Made by a program: the position numbers and the translations under genes. A DNA stretch of 64,000 nt from CALSMU01 sp965230225 (GTDB lineage Bacteria > Bacteroidota > Bacteroidia > Flavobacteriales_D > Parvicellaceae): positions 558,001 through 622,000 of the forward strand of contig CBDDKM010000003.1 in assembly GCA_965230225.1 (NCBI GenBank). The letters are read 5' to 3'. The first letter of the stretch is position 1. The number at the start of each line of letters is the position of its first letter. A model generated the notes under the pieces. The model made no database searches and had not been told where the DNA came from. It saw only the letters and a list, made by a program, of their open reading frames with translations. Positions 36,720 through 43,994 of the stretch are shown here, in pieces.

Positions 36720-37574
36720 ATGGATTCCATTCAGCAAATATCTTCTCTAAAGGCGCAGCAATTGTCCGATAAGTTATTTCTAAAGCTATCCAGGTTTATA
36801 GAAGAAAACTACGGAATAAAAATGCCGCAGGCCAAAAAAACAATGTTGGAAAGTAGGTTGAAGAAAAGGCTAAAGGTTAAGCAAATAGGAACCTTTGAGG
36901 ATTACTGCGAATACTTATTTAGTAAAGAAGGAATGTCATCAGAACTAATTCACATGGTGGATGTAGTGTCTACGAATAAAACAGATTTCTTTCGAGAAAT
37001 GGGACACTTTGATTATATGACAGAACATTGGTTACCTGAGATGTATAAGAAAACCTCTGGTAAACTAAAAATATGGAGTTCGGCATCTTCCAGTGGTGAG
37101 GAATTGTATTCCATTGCCATGACCATTTCTGAATATGCCGATACTAATGGTTACAGAGATTATGAAATTCTAGGAACGGATATCTCTTCTGAAATTTTGA
37201 AGAAAGCACAATTAGCGGTTTACGCACCAGATAAAGCTGCTGTGGTACCTTATGCACTTAAGAAAAAGTACTTTCTGAAAAGTAAGAACCAGCAAACACC
37301 AACCGTAAGATTAATTAAATCCATTAGAGATAAAACATACTATAAGCGTTTGAACCTGATGGACGATCACTATGGTATCGAAGGACAATTTGATCTTATA
37401 TTTTGCCGAAATGTTCTCATCTATTTTGATAGAAGTAATCAGGAAAAGGTAGTGAACCGTTTGTGCAGACACCTAAAACCTGGAGGAACTTTGTTCCTGG
37501 GGCATTCGGAATCATTAATGGGAATGGATGTTCCACTTAAGCAAATCAAACCAACAATTTACATCAAGCTATGA
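36720..37574 (+). CDS. cheR: CheR chemoreceptor methyltransferase 2
   Basis: The 284-residue methyltransferase has an N-terminal helical domain (NYGIKMPQAKKTMLESRLKKRL, about 31-52), VSTNKTDFFRE, the SAM-binding SASSSGEELYSIAM block (about 120-133), ILGTDISSEIL, and FDLIFCRNVLIYFDRS. It follows the NIT receptor by 2 bp. Because that receptor ends in a possible tethering pentapeptide, this enzyme is the natural partner. The ATG overlaps nothing upstream, while its stop overlaps the next gene by 4 bp. Confidence 0.95.
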   Translation: MDSIQQISSLKAQQLSDKLFLKLSRFIEENYGIKMPQAKKTMLESRLKKRLKVKQIGTFEDYCEYLFSKEGMSSELIHMVDVVSTNKTDFFREMGHFDYMTEHWLPEMYKKTSGKLKIWSSASSSGEELYSIAMTISEYADTNGYRDYEILGTDISSEILKKAQLAVYAPDKAAVVPYALKKKYFLKSKNQQTPTVRLIKSIRDKTYYKRLNLMDDHYGIEGQFDLIFCRNVLIYFDRSNQEKVVNRLCRHLKPGGTLFLGHSESLMGMDVPLKQIKPTIYIKL

Positions 37575-38461
37575 GTCAACTAAGAGATATTAGTCATCAG
37601 GAATTACTCAATGAACTTCTCCATCGATTTAATGAGAGTAAGAGAACCATGGAACAACAGAAAGAATTGATGGAACAACTGGAGTCTGTTAATGAAAAAC
37701 TGCTGGAGTCGGAAGGGTTAAAAAGTCAATTTTTGTCTAACATCAGAAATGAAATTAATAACCCACTCACATCTATTTCCGGACTTTCCGGGAACTTGAT
37801 GAAAATGGCAGATTCCGACCAGATAAAATCATTGGTTGGAATGATCTATTCCGAATCGATTAACCTTCAGTTTCAGTTGCAAAATATATTTATGGCCGCT
37901 GAGATAGAAAGTGGAGAAGTAAGGCCAAATGTTATGAAAGTAGATGTGCCTACTTTGGTGGAAAAAGTTATTTCATCTTTTCAGCATTTAATCGATAAAA
38001 AGAAACTGAATATTGATTTTCAAAATCAGCTAACCAATGCAGAAGATATAGTTTCCGATCCTGAAAAAATAACTCTGATCACATCTAATTTATTAAAAAA
38101 CGCTATTGAGTTTAGTAATCTGAACAGCGTAATCACCATTGTGGTTGGAGGCAATAAAGAAGAGCTAGTAATAGAAGTGTCAGATTGCGGTATTGGAATA
38201 GGCGAAGAAAACCTCGATTTGATCTTCGACCGATTTAGGCAATTGGATGTTGGTACTACCAAAAAATATGGAGGTCATGGACTGGGATTAGCTGTAGTTA
38301 AATCACTTCTGGAGTTGTTGGGAGGTGAGATTAAAGTGCAGAGTACCCTAAATAAGGGCAGTACTTTTTCAATTCATATACCCCAATCAGAAGAGAATAT
38401 TCAAGAAGGACTATCCACCGGAGGAAATGAATTTTTATTTGAAGAAACAGAACTATTTTGA
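37571..38461 (+). CDS. Histidine-kinase-like protein lacking the phospho-accepting histidine (H to N)
   Basis: The 296-residue soluble protein has an N-terminal coiled coil (about 8-50), a HisKA-like helix and a complete HATPase domain (NLLKNAIEFSNLN N-box, SDCGIGIGEENLDLIFDRF, KYGGHGLGLAVVKSLLELLGG). In the H-box the usual FLAN-x-SHE-x-x-x-PL reads FLSNIRNEINNPL, with Asn (codon AAT, 37747-37749) where His is expected. It therefore should bind ATP but cannot autophosphorylate at the normal site. It lies between cheR and cheD, and might regulate or scaffold CheA or a partner kinase. Confidence 0.85.
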   Translation: MSQLRDISHQELLNELLHRFNESKRTMEQQKELMEQLESVNEKLLESEGLKSQFLSNIRNEINNPLTSISGLSGNLMKMADSDQIKSLVGMIYSESINLQFQLQNIFMAAEIESGEVRPNVMKVDVPTLVEKVISSFQHLIDKKKLNIDFQNQLTNAEDIVSDPEKITLITSNLLKNAIEFSNLNSVITIVVGGNKEELVIEVSDCGIGIGEENLDLIFDRFRQLDVGTTKKYGGHGLGLAVVKSLLELLGGEIKVQSTLNKGSTFSIHIPQSEENIQEGLSTGGNEFLFEETELF

Positions 38462-38928
38462 ACCTAATAAACCTAGACATCGAATCACATTATTTATACC
38501 CCTCAAGTCTTTTTACCTCAAAAGATAGCTGCCTGGTCGACACCGTGCTGGGATCCTGCGTTTCCGTGTGCCTGTTCGATACCAAACTGAAGATAGGTGG
38601 CATTAACCATTACATGTTGCCATTTTGGAATGGAGAAGGATTAGCATCTCCAAAATATGGAAATGTTGCTACTACTAAATTGATCGAGAAAATGATCCAA
38701 ATGGGAAGTTCAAAACAGACCATGGTGGCCAAAGTATTTGGTGGAGCCAATCAAATCCAGGGAACTTCAAGTGTGGGAGAAAGAAATATTCTCATTGCCA
38801 AAGAAGTGTTGAAGGAGCATAAAATACCAGTAGTGGCAGAAAGTGTGGGAGGTGGAATAGGAAGAAAGGTCAAATTCAATACCTCCACTGGTGAGGTGCT
38901 AATGAAGTTTTTAAAAGGAAAGAAGTAA
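38458..38928 (+). CDS. cheD: CheD chemoreceptor glutamine deamidase
   Basis: The 156-residue CheD-family enzyme has the LVDTVLGSCVSVCLFD block, whose Cys (in GSC) is the catalytic nucleophile, the following GGINHYMLP His motif and KVFGGANQI. It deamidates receptor glutamines and in CheC/CheD systems also stimulates CheC. The start is TTG at 38458, overlapping the previous stop (TTGA). No ATG exists in frame before the catalytic core, and an in-frame stop lies 18 bp upstream. A cheC-like gene follows at 40522. Confidence 0.93.
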   Translation: MNLINLDIESHYLYPSSLFTSKDSCLVDTVLGSCVSVCLFDTKLKIGGINHYMLPFWNGEGLASPKYGNVATTKLIEKMIQMGSSKQTMVAKVFGGANQIQGTSSVGERNILIAKEVLKEHKIPVVAESVGGGIGRKVKFNTSTGEVLMKFLKGKK

Positions 38929-38933
38929 GTATT

Positions 38934-40007
38934 ATGGGGGTAGTAAAAGTGTTAGTGATTGATGATTCGGCGTTAGTAAGACAAACTTTATTAACCATAT
39001 TAAATAGCGACCCAGATATAGAGGTTATTGGCGCAGCTCCCGACCCGTACTCTGCTGTAGAAAAGATTAAACAAGAATTACCGGATGTAATTACCCTGGA
39101 TGTGGAGATGCCTAGAATGGATGGAATTACTTTCCTGAAGAAATTAATGTCGCAACATCCCATTCCGGTTGTGGTTATTTCTACCCTAACAGAAAAAGGA
39201 ACAAAAACAGCAATTAAGGCAATGGAACTAGGCGCTTTAGAAGTAGTTGCTAAACCAAAATTGAATACTAAGCAACATCTGGAAGAATCGGGAGAGGAGT
39301 TGAGGCGAACAATAAAGAACGCTGCTGTAGCAAGAGTAAAAAGGCGAAGAACACAAACACCAGCTCCTAAATATGATGCAGGTGTAATGATCGAAAAACG
39401 TCCCTCACTTAGTATGATAAAAACCACAGAAAGAGTTATTGCTGTTGGTGCATCTACTGGAGGAACAGAGGCAATTAAGGTGTTTTTAGATGGGATGAAG
39501 CTTGATAGCCCGGGAGTGGTTATTGTACAACACATGCCCGAAATGTTCACCAGACAATTTGCCAAACGCTTAAACGATATCTGTAAAATAACCGTGAAGG
39601 AAGCTGAGAATGGCGATGTGGTGATGAAGGGGCATGCCTTAATTGCACCCGGACACAGCCACATGTTGCTAAAAAGAGACGGCGCCAGATACATTGTAGA
39701 AATTAAAGATGGTCCATTGGTTAACAGACATAAACCATCAGTAGATGTTTTGTTTCGGTCCGTGGCAAGATATGCCGGATCCAATGCTACAGGAGTGCTT
39801 TTAACAGGAATGGGTGCCGATGGTGCTAAAGGATTGTTGGAAATGAAAGAAGCCGGAGCCTATACTGTGGCTCAGGACGAAGCATCTTCGGTTGTATTTG
39901 GAATGCCTAGAGAAGCCATATTACTTAACGCACATAACACTATTCTCCCACTCGGGTTAATAGCACCACATATAGTAAAATTTGAAAATGAACATAAAAG
40001 CAAATAG
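38934..40007 (+). CDS. cheB: CheB protein-glutamate methylesterase 2
   Basis: The 357-residue protein has a receiver domain (Asp56 in TLDVEMPRMDG) and a methylesterase domain with Ser174 in GASTGGTEA, His200 in VQHMPEMFTRQFAKRLN and Asp in TGMGADGAKG. The linker is basic (RVKRRRTQTP). It sits between cheD and the third cheY. It is more like classical CheB than the copy at 16904, which has SSTGGP and an MG-EFDG receiver turn. Confidence 0.96.
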   Translation: MGVVKVLVIDDSALVRQTLLTILNSDPDIEVIGAAPDPYSAVEKIKQELPDVITLDVEMPRMDGITFLKKLMSQHPIPVVVISTLTEKGTKTAIKAMELGALEVVAKPKLNTKQHLEESGEELRRTIKNAAVARVKRRRTQTPAPKYDAGVMIEKRPSLSMIKTTERVIAVGASTGGTEAIKVFLDGMKLDSPGVVIVQHMPEMFTRQFAKRLNDICKITVKEAENGDVVMKGHALIAPGHSHMLLKRDGARYIVEIKDGPLVNRHKPSVDVLFRSVARYAGSNATGVLLTGMGADGAKGLLEMKEAGAYTVAQDEASSVVFGMPREAILLNAHNTILPLGLIAPHIVKFENEHKSK

Positions 40008-40008
40008 T

Positions 40009-40374
40009 ATGAATAAGAATGTTTTAATAGTAGATGATTCCATGTTCATGAGAAGCATGATAAGTGAAGCCCTATTAGGAGCAGGTTACAACATTGTTGG
40101 ACAAGCTGCAGATGGAGAAACAGCCATTGAAATGGCTTTAGAATTGGAGCCAGACATCATTACGTTGGATAATATATTGCCAGATATGATAGGGTTGGAT
40201 ATCCTCAGAATTTTGAAAGAAGAGGAAAAAATAGGTTCTAAAATTATCATGGTGAGCGCTGTTGGGCAAGATGCGGCCATAACTGAAGGGAAAGAACTTG
40301 GAGCCCTCGATTACATAGTTAAACCTTTCACCAACGAAGACCTGGTTGAAAAGGTAAAGAAAGCATGTGAGTAG
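40009..40374 (+). CDS. cheY: CheY-type response regulator 3 (twin of CheY 1)
   Basis: This 121-residue receiver has VDDSMFMRSMISEALLGAG at the N-terminus, Asp54 in TLDNILPDMIG and Lys in DYIVKPFTNEDLVE. It matches the regulator at 16522 in length and in most positions, so the two are recent paralogues split between the two operons. The ATG at 40009 is chosen over an in-frame TTG at 39982, which would add nine non-conserved residues. Its TAG stop (40372-40374) is the first three bases of the operator repeat of the next operon. Confidence 0.94.
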   Translation: MNKNVLIVDDSMFMRSMISEALLGAGYNIVGQAADGETAIEMALELEPDIITLDNILPDMIGLDILRILKEEEKIGSKIIMVSAVGQDAAITEGKELGALDYIVKPFTNEDLVEKVKKACE

Positions 40375-40387
40375 GTAAAAACACCTA
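40372..40387. promoter_or_regulatory. Candidate operator TAGGTA-N4-CACCTA (site 4, CheC/Sia operon)
   Basis: TAGGTAAAAACACCTA starts on the stop codon of cheY3. It has the 16-bp layout of the other sites with one arm mismatch, and begins 85 bp upstream of the TACTTTTA -7 box. Lying at the end of operon 2, it could mark the 40522 gene as the start of a separate transcript. Confidence 0.72.
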
Positions 40388-40433
40388 TCAACTTAAGTAG
40401 TAATACCCAATTAATTTTAGGTTAATAAGCGAA

Positions 40434-40464
40434 TTGATCCATGATTGGTGAGCGGCTACTTTTA
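40434..40464 (+). promoter_or_regulatory. Promoter of CheC/Sia-type operon (TTG-N20-TACTTTTA)
   Basis: TTG at 40434-40436, 20 bp spacer, TACTTTTA at 40457-40464, continuing as TACTTTTACATC, which differs from the 13216 promoter (TAATTTTACATC) at a single base. The leader to the ATG at 40522 is about 50 bp. Confidence 0.65.
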
Positions 40465-40521
40465 CATCTGTAAATTAATACACCACACATCACATTAGTC
40501 CCTGAAAAAATTGAAAAGACG

Positions 40522-41142
40522 ATGAACCACCTAAATGATATTGAGAAGGACGTAGCCAAAGAGGTTATTAACATTGGATTAGCAAAATCTGCCGATTCAC
40601 TTTCATTTTTTACCAAGCAAAAAGTGCTGATTAAAAGCATTAATCTGGAAGTAAAAAGTTTAAGCGAATTGGATGTTTCAGAGTTCAAGAAAAGAGAGTC
40701 CATGAACGTTCTTACCACTGTTATTAATGGTGATATGGGGGGCTTTTGTTATTTGATATTCTCCGATAAGGATGTGAATAACCTGATGGAGAATTGTCTT
40801 CCACCACAGATATTGGCAGATGCAGAGAAGAGGCAAGCAATGACAGAGGGAATGTTGCTTGAAATAGACAATATTCTCTCTGCTTCTGTCATTACCCAAT
40901 TTTCTAATTTGCTAAACTTAAGCATGTATGGTGGAGTACCCAAATTAGATGTTATTTCTGGCGAAGAATTAGAACCCAAATTAAAAGAAGACTCTATTGG
41001 GCACGAATGTTACCTGAGTTTTAATGCGTGTTTTGAGCCGGAGTCTCTAAACGTAAATCCTGAGTTCATCTGGACCCTTAGCGATGAATTCATAAAAGGA
41101 GTGAAAGGCATCATAAACGATAGCTCTTTTGTAATAGAATAA
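40522..41142 (+). CDS. CheC-like CheY-phosphatase family protein
   Basis: This 206-residue protein has two CheC/CheX/FliY-type active-site motifs. The first is DVAKEVINIGLAKSADSLS (about 11-29), matching D-xxx-E-xx-N. The second is GMLLEIDNILSASVITQFS (about 112-130), with Glu and Asn kept. The family removes phosphate from CheY-P, and its proteins can bind CheD; a cheD lies 1.6 kb upstream. It is the first gene after the fourth operator/promoter and precedes the REC-PP2C phosphatase by about 30 bp. Confidence 0.82.
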   Translation: MNHLNDIEKDVAKEVINIGLAKSADSLSFFTKQKVLIKSINLEVKSLSELDVSEFKKRESMNVLTTVINGDMGGFCYLIFSDKDVNNLMENCLPPQILADAEKRQAMTEGMLLEIDNILSASVITQFSNLLNLSMYGGVPKLDVISGEELEPKLKEDSIGHECYLSFNACFEPESLNVNPEFIWTLSDEFIKGVKGIINDSSFVIE

Positions 41143-41170
41143 CCCTATTTCTTACCAAAATTTGATTACC

Positions 41171-42628
41171 ATGCAACTGAATAAAGAGATTTTCATCCGA
41201 ACTGCTGGCTATAAAAACGCCGAAAAACCAAGAGTATTTATCACTGAGGATGAGTTTATCGTAGCCAAGAATCTGGAGAATAAGCTAAAATCCTTAGGGT
41301 GTGAGGTAGTTGGTAAATCAAATCGAGGAGAGGATGCTCTGGACATGATCAAAGAACTAAAACCTGATTTGGTTTTAATGGATATAAAGTTGGCTGGAGA
41401 AATGAGCGGAATTCAAACGGCTAAAATCATTTCTGATGAAATGGAAATTCCAATCATTTTTCTGACAGCTTATTCCAATATGGAAATGTTTGAATTAGCA
41501 ACTAGTACCAAACCTTATGGTTACTTAACCAAGCCTTATGAGGAAAAGAATCTGGAAATAACCATTTCCATGACGCTTTACCGACACAAAAAAGAACTGG
41601 AGCTAAAAGAGAAAAAGAAAGAATTAGAAGACAGAAATCTTCAGCTCAATAATATGGTAACCGAAAAGGATAATACCATTAAAGAACAGTTAAAAGAAAG
41701 TGAAGTTGCTCAGAAAGAAATTGAAAAGCAACTCATGATGATTCAGGATTTTTCTGAAACACAAGAGCATCTGGTGGCGGCTACCTGGAGGGAAAGAGAG
41801 ATGAAAAAAGAGCTTCAGGAAACCCTGAATGAATTGAAGAAATCCAAAGAAATTATTGAGGTTCAGAATAAAAAAATTACCGACAGTATAAATTATGCAA
41901 GGAGAATACAACGTGCTATTATTCCAGGGATTGACGAAATAAAAAAGGATTTCTCGGAAACGTTTATGTTGTACGAACCGAAAGATGTGGTTAGTGGTGA
42001 TTTTCCATTTTATCATAAAACGGAAAGTCATTGTTATTATGCGGCTATCGATTGCACTGGACATGGTGTGCCTGGTGCAATGATGTCGCTAATTGGATAT
42101 CTGCTATTGATGGATATTCTGAACGACCAACCTTATTTGTCTCCGGCTAATGTATTGTTGAAATTGCACCATGCTGTAGTAAATACGCTAAAACAGGATG
42201 CACCCGGAAATAAAGCAGCAGATGGAATGGATATCGCCCTTTGTTGTATCGACAATGAGAAAAACAAATTGGAGTACTCTGGGGCACATCGCCCACTGTA
42301 TCATATACGCAATGGAGAGCTTACCCAATATAAAGGAGATAAATATCCCATTGGAGGTAACCAATACGGCGGGAAAAATCAATTTACCGATCACACGATA
42401 GATATTGAGGAGGGGGATGCAGTTTTCTTCTTTTCAGATGGACTTCCAGATCAATTTGGTGGACCGGAAAAACTAAAATATGGCCCCCGAAGAATAAGAG
42501 AGGGCATCTTAAACAATATCGATAAATCAATGGAAGAAATCAAACAATATTTCGAAGAAAGCTTCATGGGGTGGAAGGATGATACAAAGCAGATAGATGA
42601 TGTGTTGCTAATAGGAGTAAAGTTTTAA
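41171..42628 (+). CDS. REC-coiled coil-PP2C (SpoIIE-type) phosphatase, SiaA/RsbU-like
   Basis: The 485-residue protein has a receiver domain (FITEDEFIVAKNLENKL, phospho-Asp71), a long coiled coil (about 135-235), a YARRIQRAIIPG linker and a PPM/SpoIIE phosphatase domain. Metal-binding Asp residues appear in DVVSGDFPF, DCTGHGVPGAMMS, DGMDIA and TKQIDDVLLIGVKF. It should dephosphorylate a partner protein, and the SiaC-like proteins just downstream are the natural substrates. The receiver suggests control by a histidine kinase. ATG 41171 is preferred to TTG 41162. Confidence 0.9.
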   Translation: MQLNKEIFIRTAGYKNAEKPRVFITEDEFIVAKNLENKLKSLGCEVVGKSNRGEDALDMIKELKPDLVLMDIKLAGEMSGIQTAKIISDEMEIPIIFLTAYSNMEMFELATSTKPYGYLTKPYEEKNLEITISMTLYRHKKELELKEKKKELEDRNLQLNNMVTEKDNTIKEQLKESEVAQKEIEKQLMMIQDFSETQEHLVAATWREREMKKELQETLNELKKSKEIIEVQNKKITDSINYARRIQRAIIPGIDEIKKDFSETFMLYEPKDVVSGDFPFYHKTESHCYYAAIDCTGHGVPGAMMSLIGYLLLMDILNDQPYLSPANVLLKLHHAVVNTLKQDAPGNKAADGMDIALCCIDNEKNKLEYSGAHRPLYHIRNGELTQYKGDKYPIGGNQYGGKNQFTDHTIDIEEGDAVFFFSDGLPDQFGGPEKLKYGPRRIREGILNNIDKSMEEIKQYFEESFMGWKDDTKQIDDVLLIGVKF

Positions 42629-42637
42629 TAAAAGATT

Positions 42638-43228
42638 ATGGTACAGGAAGAAACAATATTTGAAATAGGAACAAACTACATGGATTTTGTAGGGAAGTTC
42701 CACGATGCTATCAGACAGCAAAACATCATGTTGGTGTATGAAGGAGAAATTACACAAACCATTACGAAGGCATTTACCTCCATGACCGAACAGAACATGG
42801 AAACTGCTTCGGCCGATAGTTCTCGTACTCAAAAAAGGGTGTATCATGTAATGGTGGAGTGCCTTCAAAATGTGTGTAAACACGCCGATAACGAACTTAC
42901 CGGTCAGCCAGAATTTCCTGGAAGAGGGATATTCATAATTAGCTACGATGATGATTGCTACAAGGTAACTACCGGTAATGTGATTTCTAACGAGAAAGTA
43001 GCCATTATTAAGCAGATGCTAGACAAGTTTAATGGTTTAGATAGTGCCGAAATTAAAGCAGAATACAAGCGAATGATCAAAGAAAGTCGCTTGTCCGAAA
43101 AAGCCGGAGCAGGTTTAGGATTTATAGATATCGTAAAGAAAACCGGAAATAACATAGAGTATCATTTCCAGCAGGTAAATGATAAGACCTCATTTTTTAT
43201 TCAAAAATCAGTAATCAACAGAGATTAA
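42638..43228 (+). CDS. SiaB-family protein kinase (HATPase-like)
   Basis: The 196-residue protein matches the SiaB family. It has DFVGKFHDAIRQQNIMLVYEGEITQTIT at the N-terminus, a GHKL-type N-box (VMVECLQNVCKHADN, about 69-83) with Glu and Asn kept, and a glycine loop GAGLGFIDIVKKTG (about 157-170). In Pseudomonas SiaB phosphorylates SiaC and SiaA reverses this. The gene lies 9 bp after the REC-PP2C gene and 11 bp before the first siaC-like gene, the same order A-B-C as in that system. Confidence 0.87.
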   Translation: MVQEETIFEIGTNYMDFVGKFHDAIRQQNIMLVYEGEITQTITKAFTSMTEQNMETASADSSRTQKRVYHVMVECLQNVCKHADNELTGQPEFPGRGIFIISYDDDCYKVTTGNVISNEKVAIIKQMLDKFNGLDSAEIKAEYKRMIKESRLSEKAGAGLGFIDIVKKTGNNIEYHFQQVNDKTSFFIQKSVINRD

Positions 43229-43239
43229 AATATAGTATT

Positions 43240-43614
43240 ATGGAAATTATCAATATAGAAGCCACCGACGAAACGCCAAAGGTGATATTGGATACCACCT
43301 CAAATACGTTTGAGTTTTCCGGTAAATCACTCCCGGAGGATGTTACCATATTTTATAATCCAATACTGGAATGGTTAGATGGTTATGCCGAATCGCCCAA
43401 TGAAAGTACCAACGTAGTTTTTAAAATGGACTACTTCAATACCGCTTCCTCTAAACTCATTCTGGATATCCTAATGAAGATAGAAGAAATACATGAGGAT
43501 GTTGGAGGAGTTTCGGTAGACTGGTGCTATCGTGAAGATGATGAAGACATGGAAGAAGCAGGAGACGAATTTTCAGATATAGTTGATATACCATTCGATC
43601 TTAAAGCTTATTAA
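43240..43614 (+). CDS. SiaC-family (DUF1987) partner-switch protein, paralogue 1 (Thr68)
   Basis: The 124-residue DUF1987 protein has the family pattern PKVILDTTSNTFEFSGKSLPED at 13-34 and FKMDYFNTASSKLILDIL at 61-78. The residue at 68 is Thr, the position reported as the phosphorylated threonine of Pseudomonas SiaC. The C-terminus is very acidic (REDDEDMEEAGDEFSD). It should be the target of the SiaB-like kinase and PP2C phosphatase upstream. A second copy follows after 5 bp. No diguanylate cyclase (SiaD) gene is found next to it. Confidence 0.87.
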   Translation: MEIINIEATDETPKVILDTTSNTFEFSGKSLPEDVTIFYNPILEWLDGYAESPNESTNVVFKMDYFNTASSKLILDILMKIEEIHEDVGGVSVDWCYREDDEDMEEAGDEFSDIVDIPFDLKAY

Positions 43615-43619
43615 ATGCG

Positions 43620-43991
43620 ATGAAACCGATTAAAATTTTGGCTACAACTACCACCCCTAATATCGAATTTGATATTGAGAATAACAAGTTTGTGATATCA
43701 GGTGTTTCCATGCCTGAAGATCCCATTTCATTTTATACACAAATTGTAGAATGGATCGATTTGTATGCTCAGAGCCCAGTGAAAGATGCGGAGTTTGAGA
43801 TTTATCTGGATTACTTCAATTCATCCTCTGCAAAAGTGTTGATGGACATTATGAAGAAAATCAAAGGGATAGGCATGAATAATCAAATTGTTTGGATTTA
43901 CGACGAAACCGACGAAGAACTAATGGAAGCAGGGCAGGAGTTTACTGAAATTATCGGAAGTACATTAAAACTTAGGGCCTTACGAGACTAA
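43620..43991 (+). CDS. SiaC-family (DUF1987) partner-switch protein, paralogue 2 (Ser68)
   Basis: This 123-residue paralogue of the preceding gene has the same length and pattern: PNIEFDIENNKFVISGVSMPED at 13-34, then IYLDYFNSSSAKVLMDIM at 61-78. It has Ser at the phosphosite position 68 where paralogue 1 has Thr. Tandem SiaC copies with different hydroxyl residues could be phosphorylated at different rates or serve different clients. The gap to the ABC transporter gene is only 3 bp. Confidence 0.87.
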   Translation: MKPIKILATTTTPNIEFDIENNKFVISGVSMPEDPISFYTQIVEWIDLYAQSPVKDAEFEIYLDYFNSSSAKVLMDIMKKIKGIGMNNQIVWIYDETDEELMEAGQEFTEIIGSTLKLRALRD

Positions 43992-43994
43992 GCT

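Noticed and set aside
38876..39784. Long open frame (302 codons) on the minus strand antisense to cheD/cheB2
   Set aside because: It lies opposite a well-supported CheB with complete catalytic residues; its translation shows no domain and is Ser/Thr-rich as expected from the reverse complement of a coding strand.
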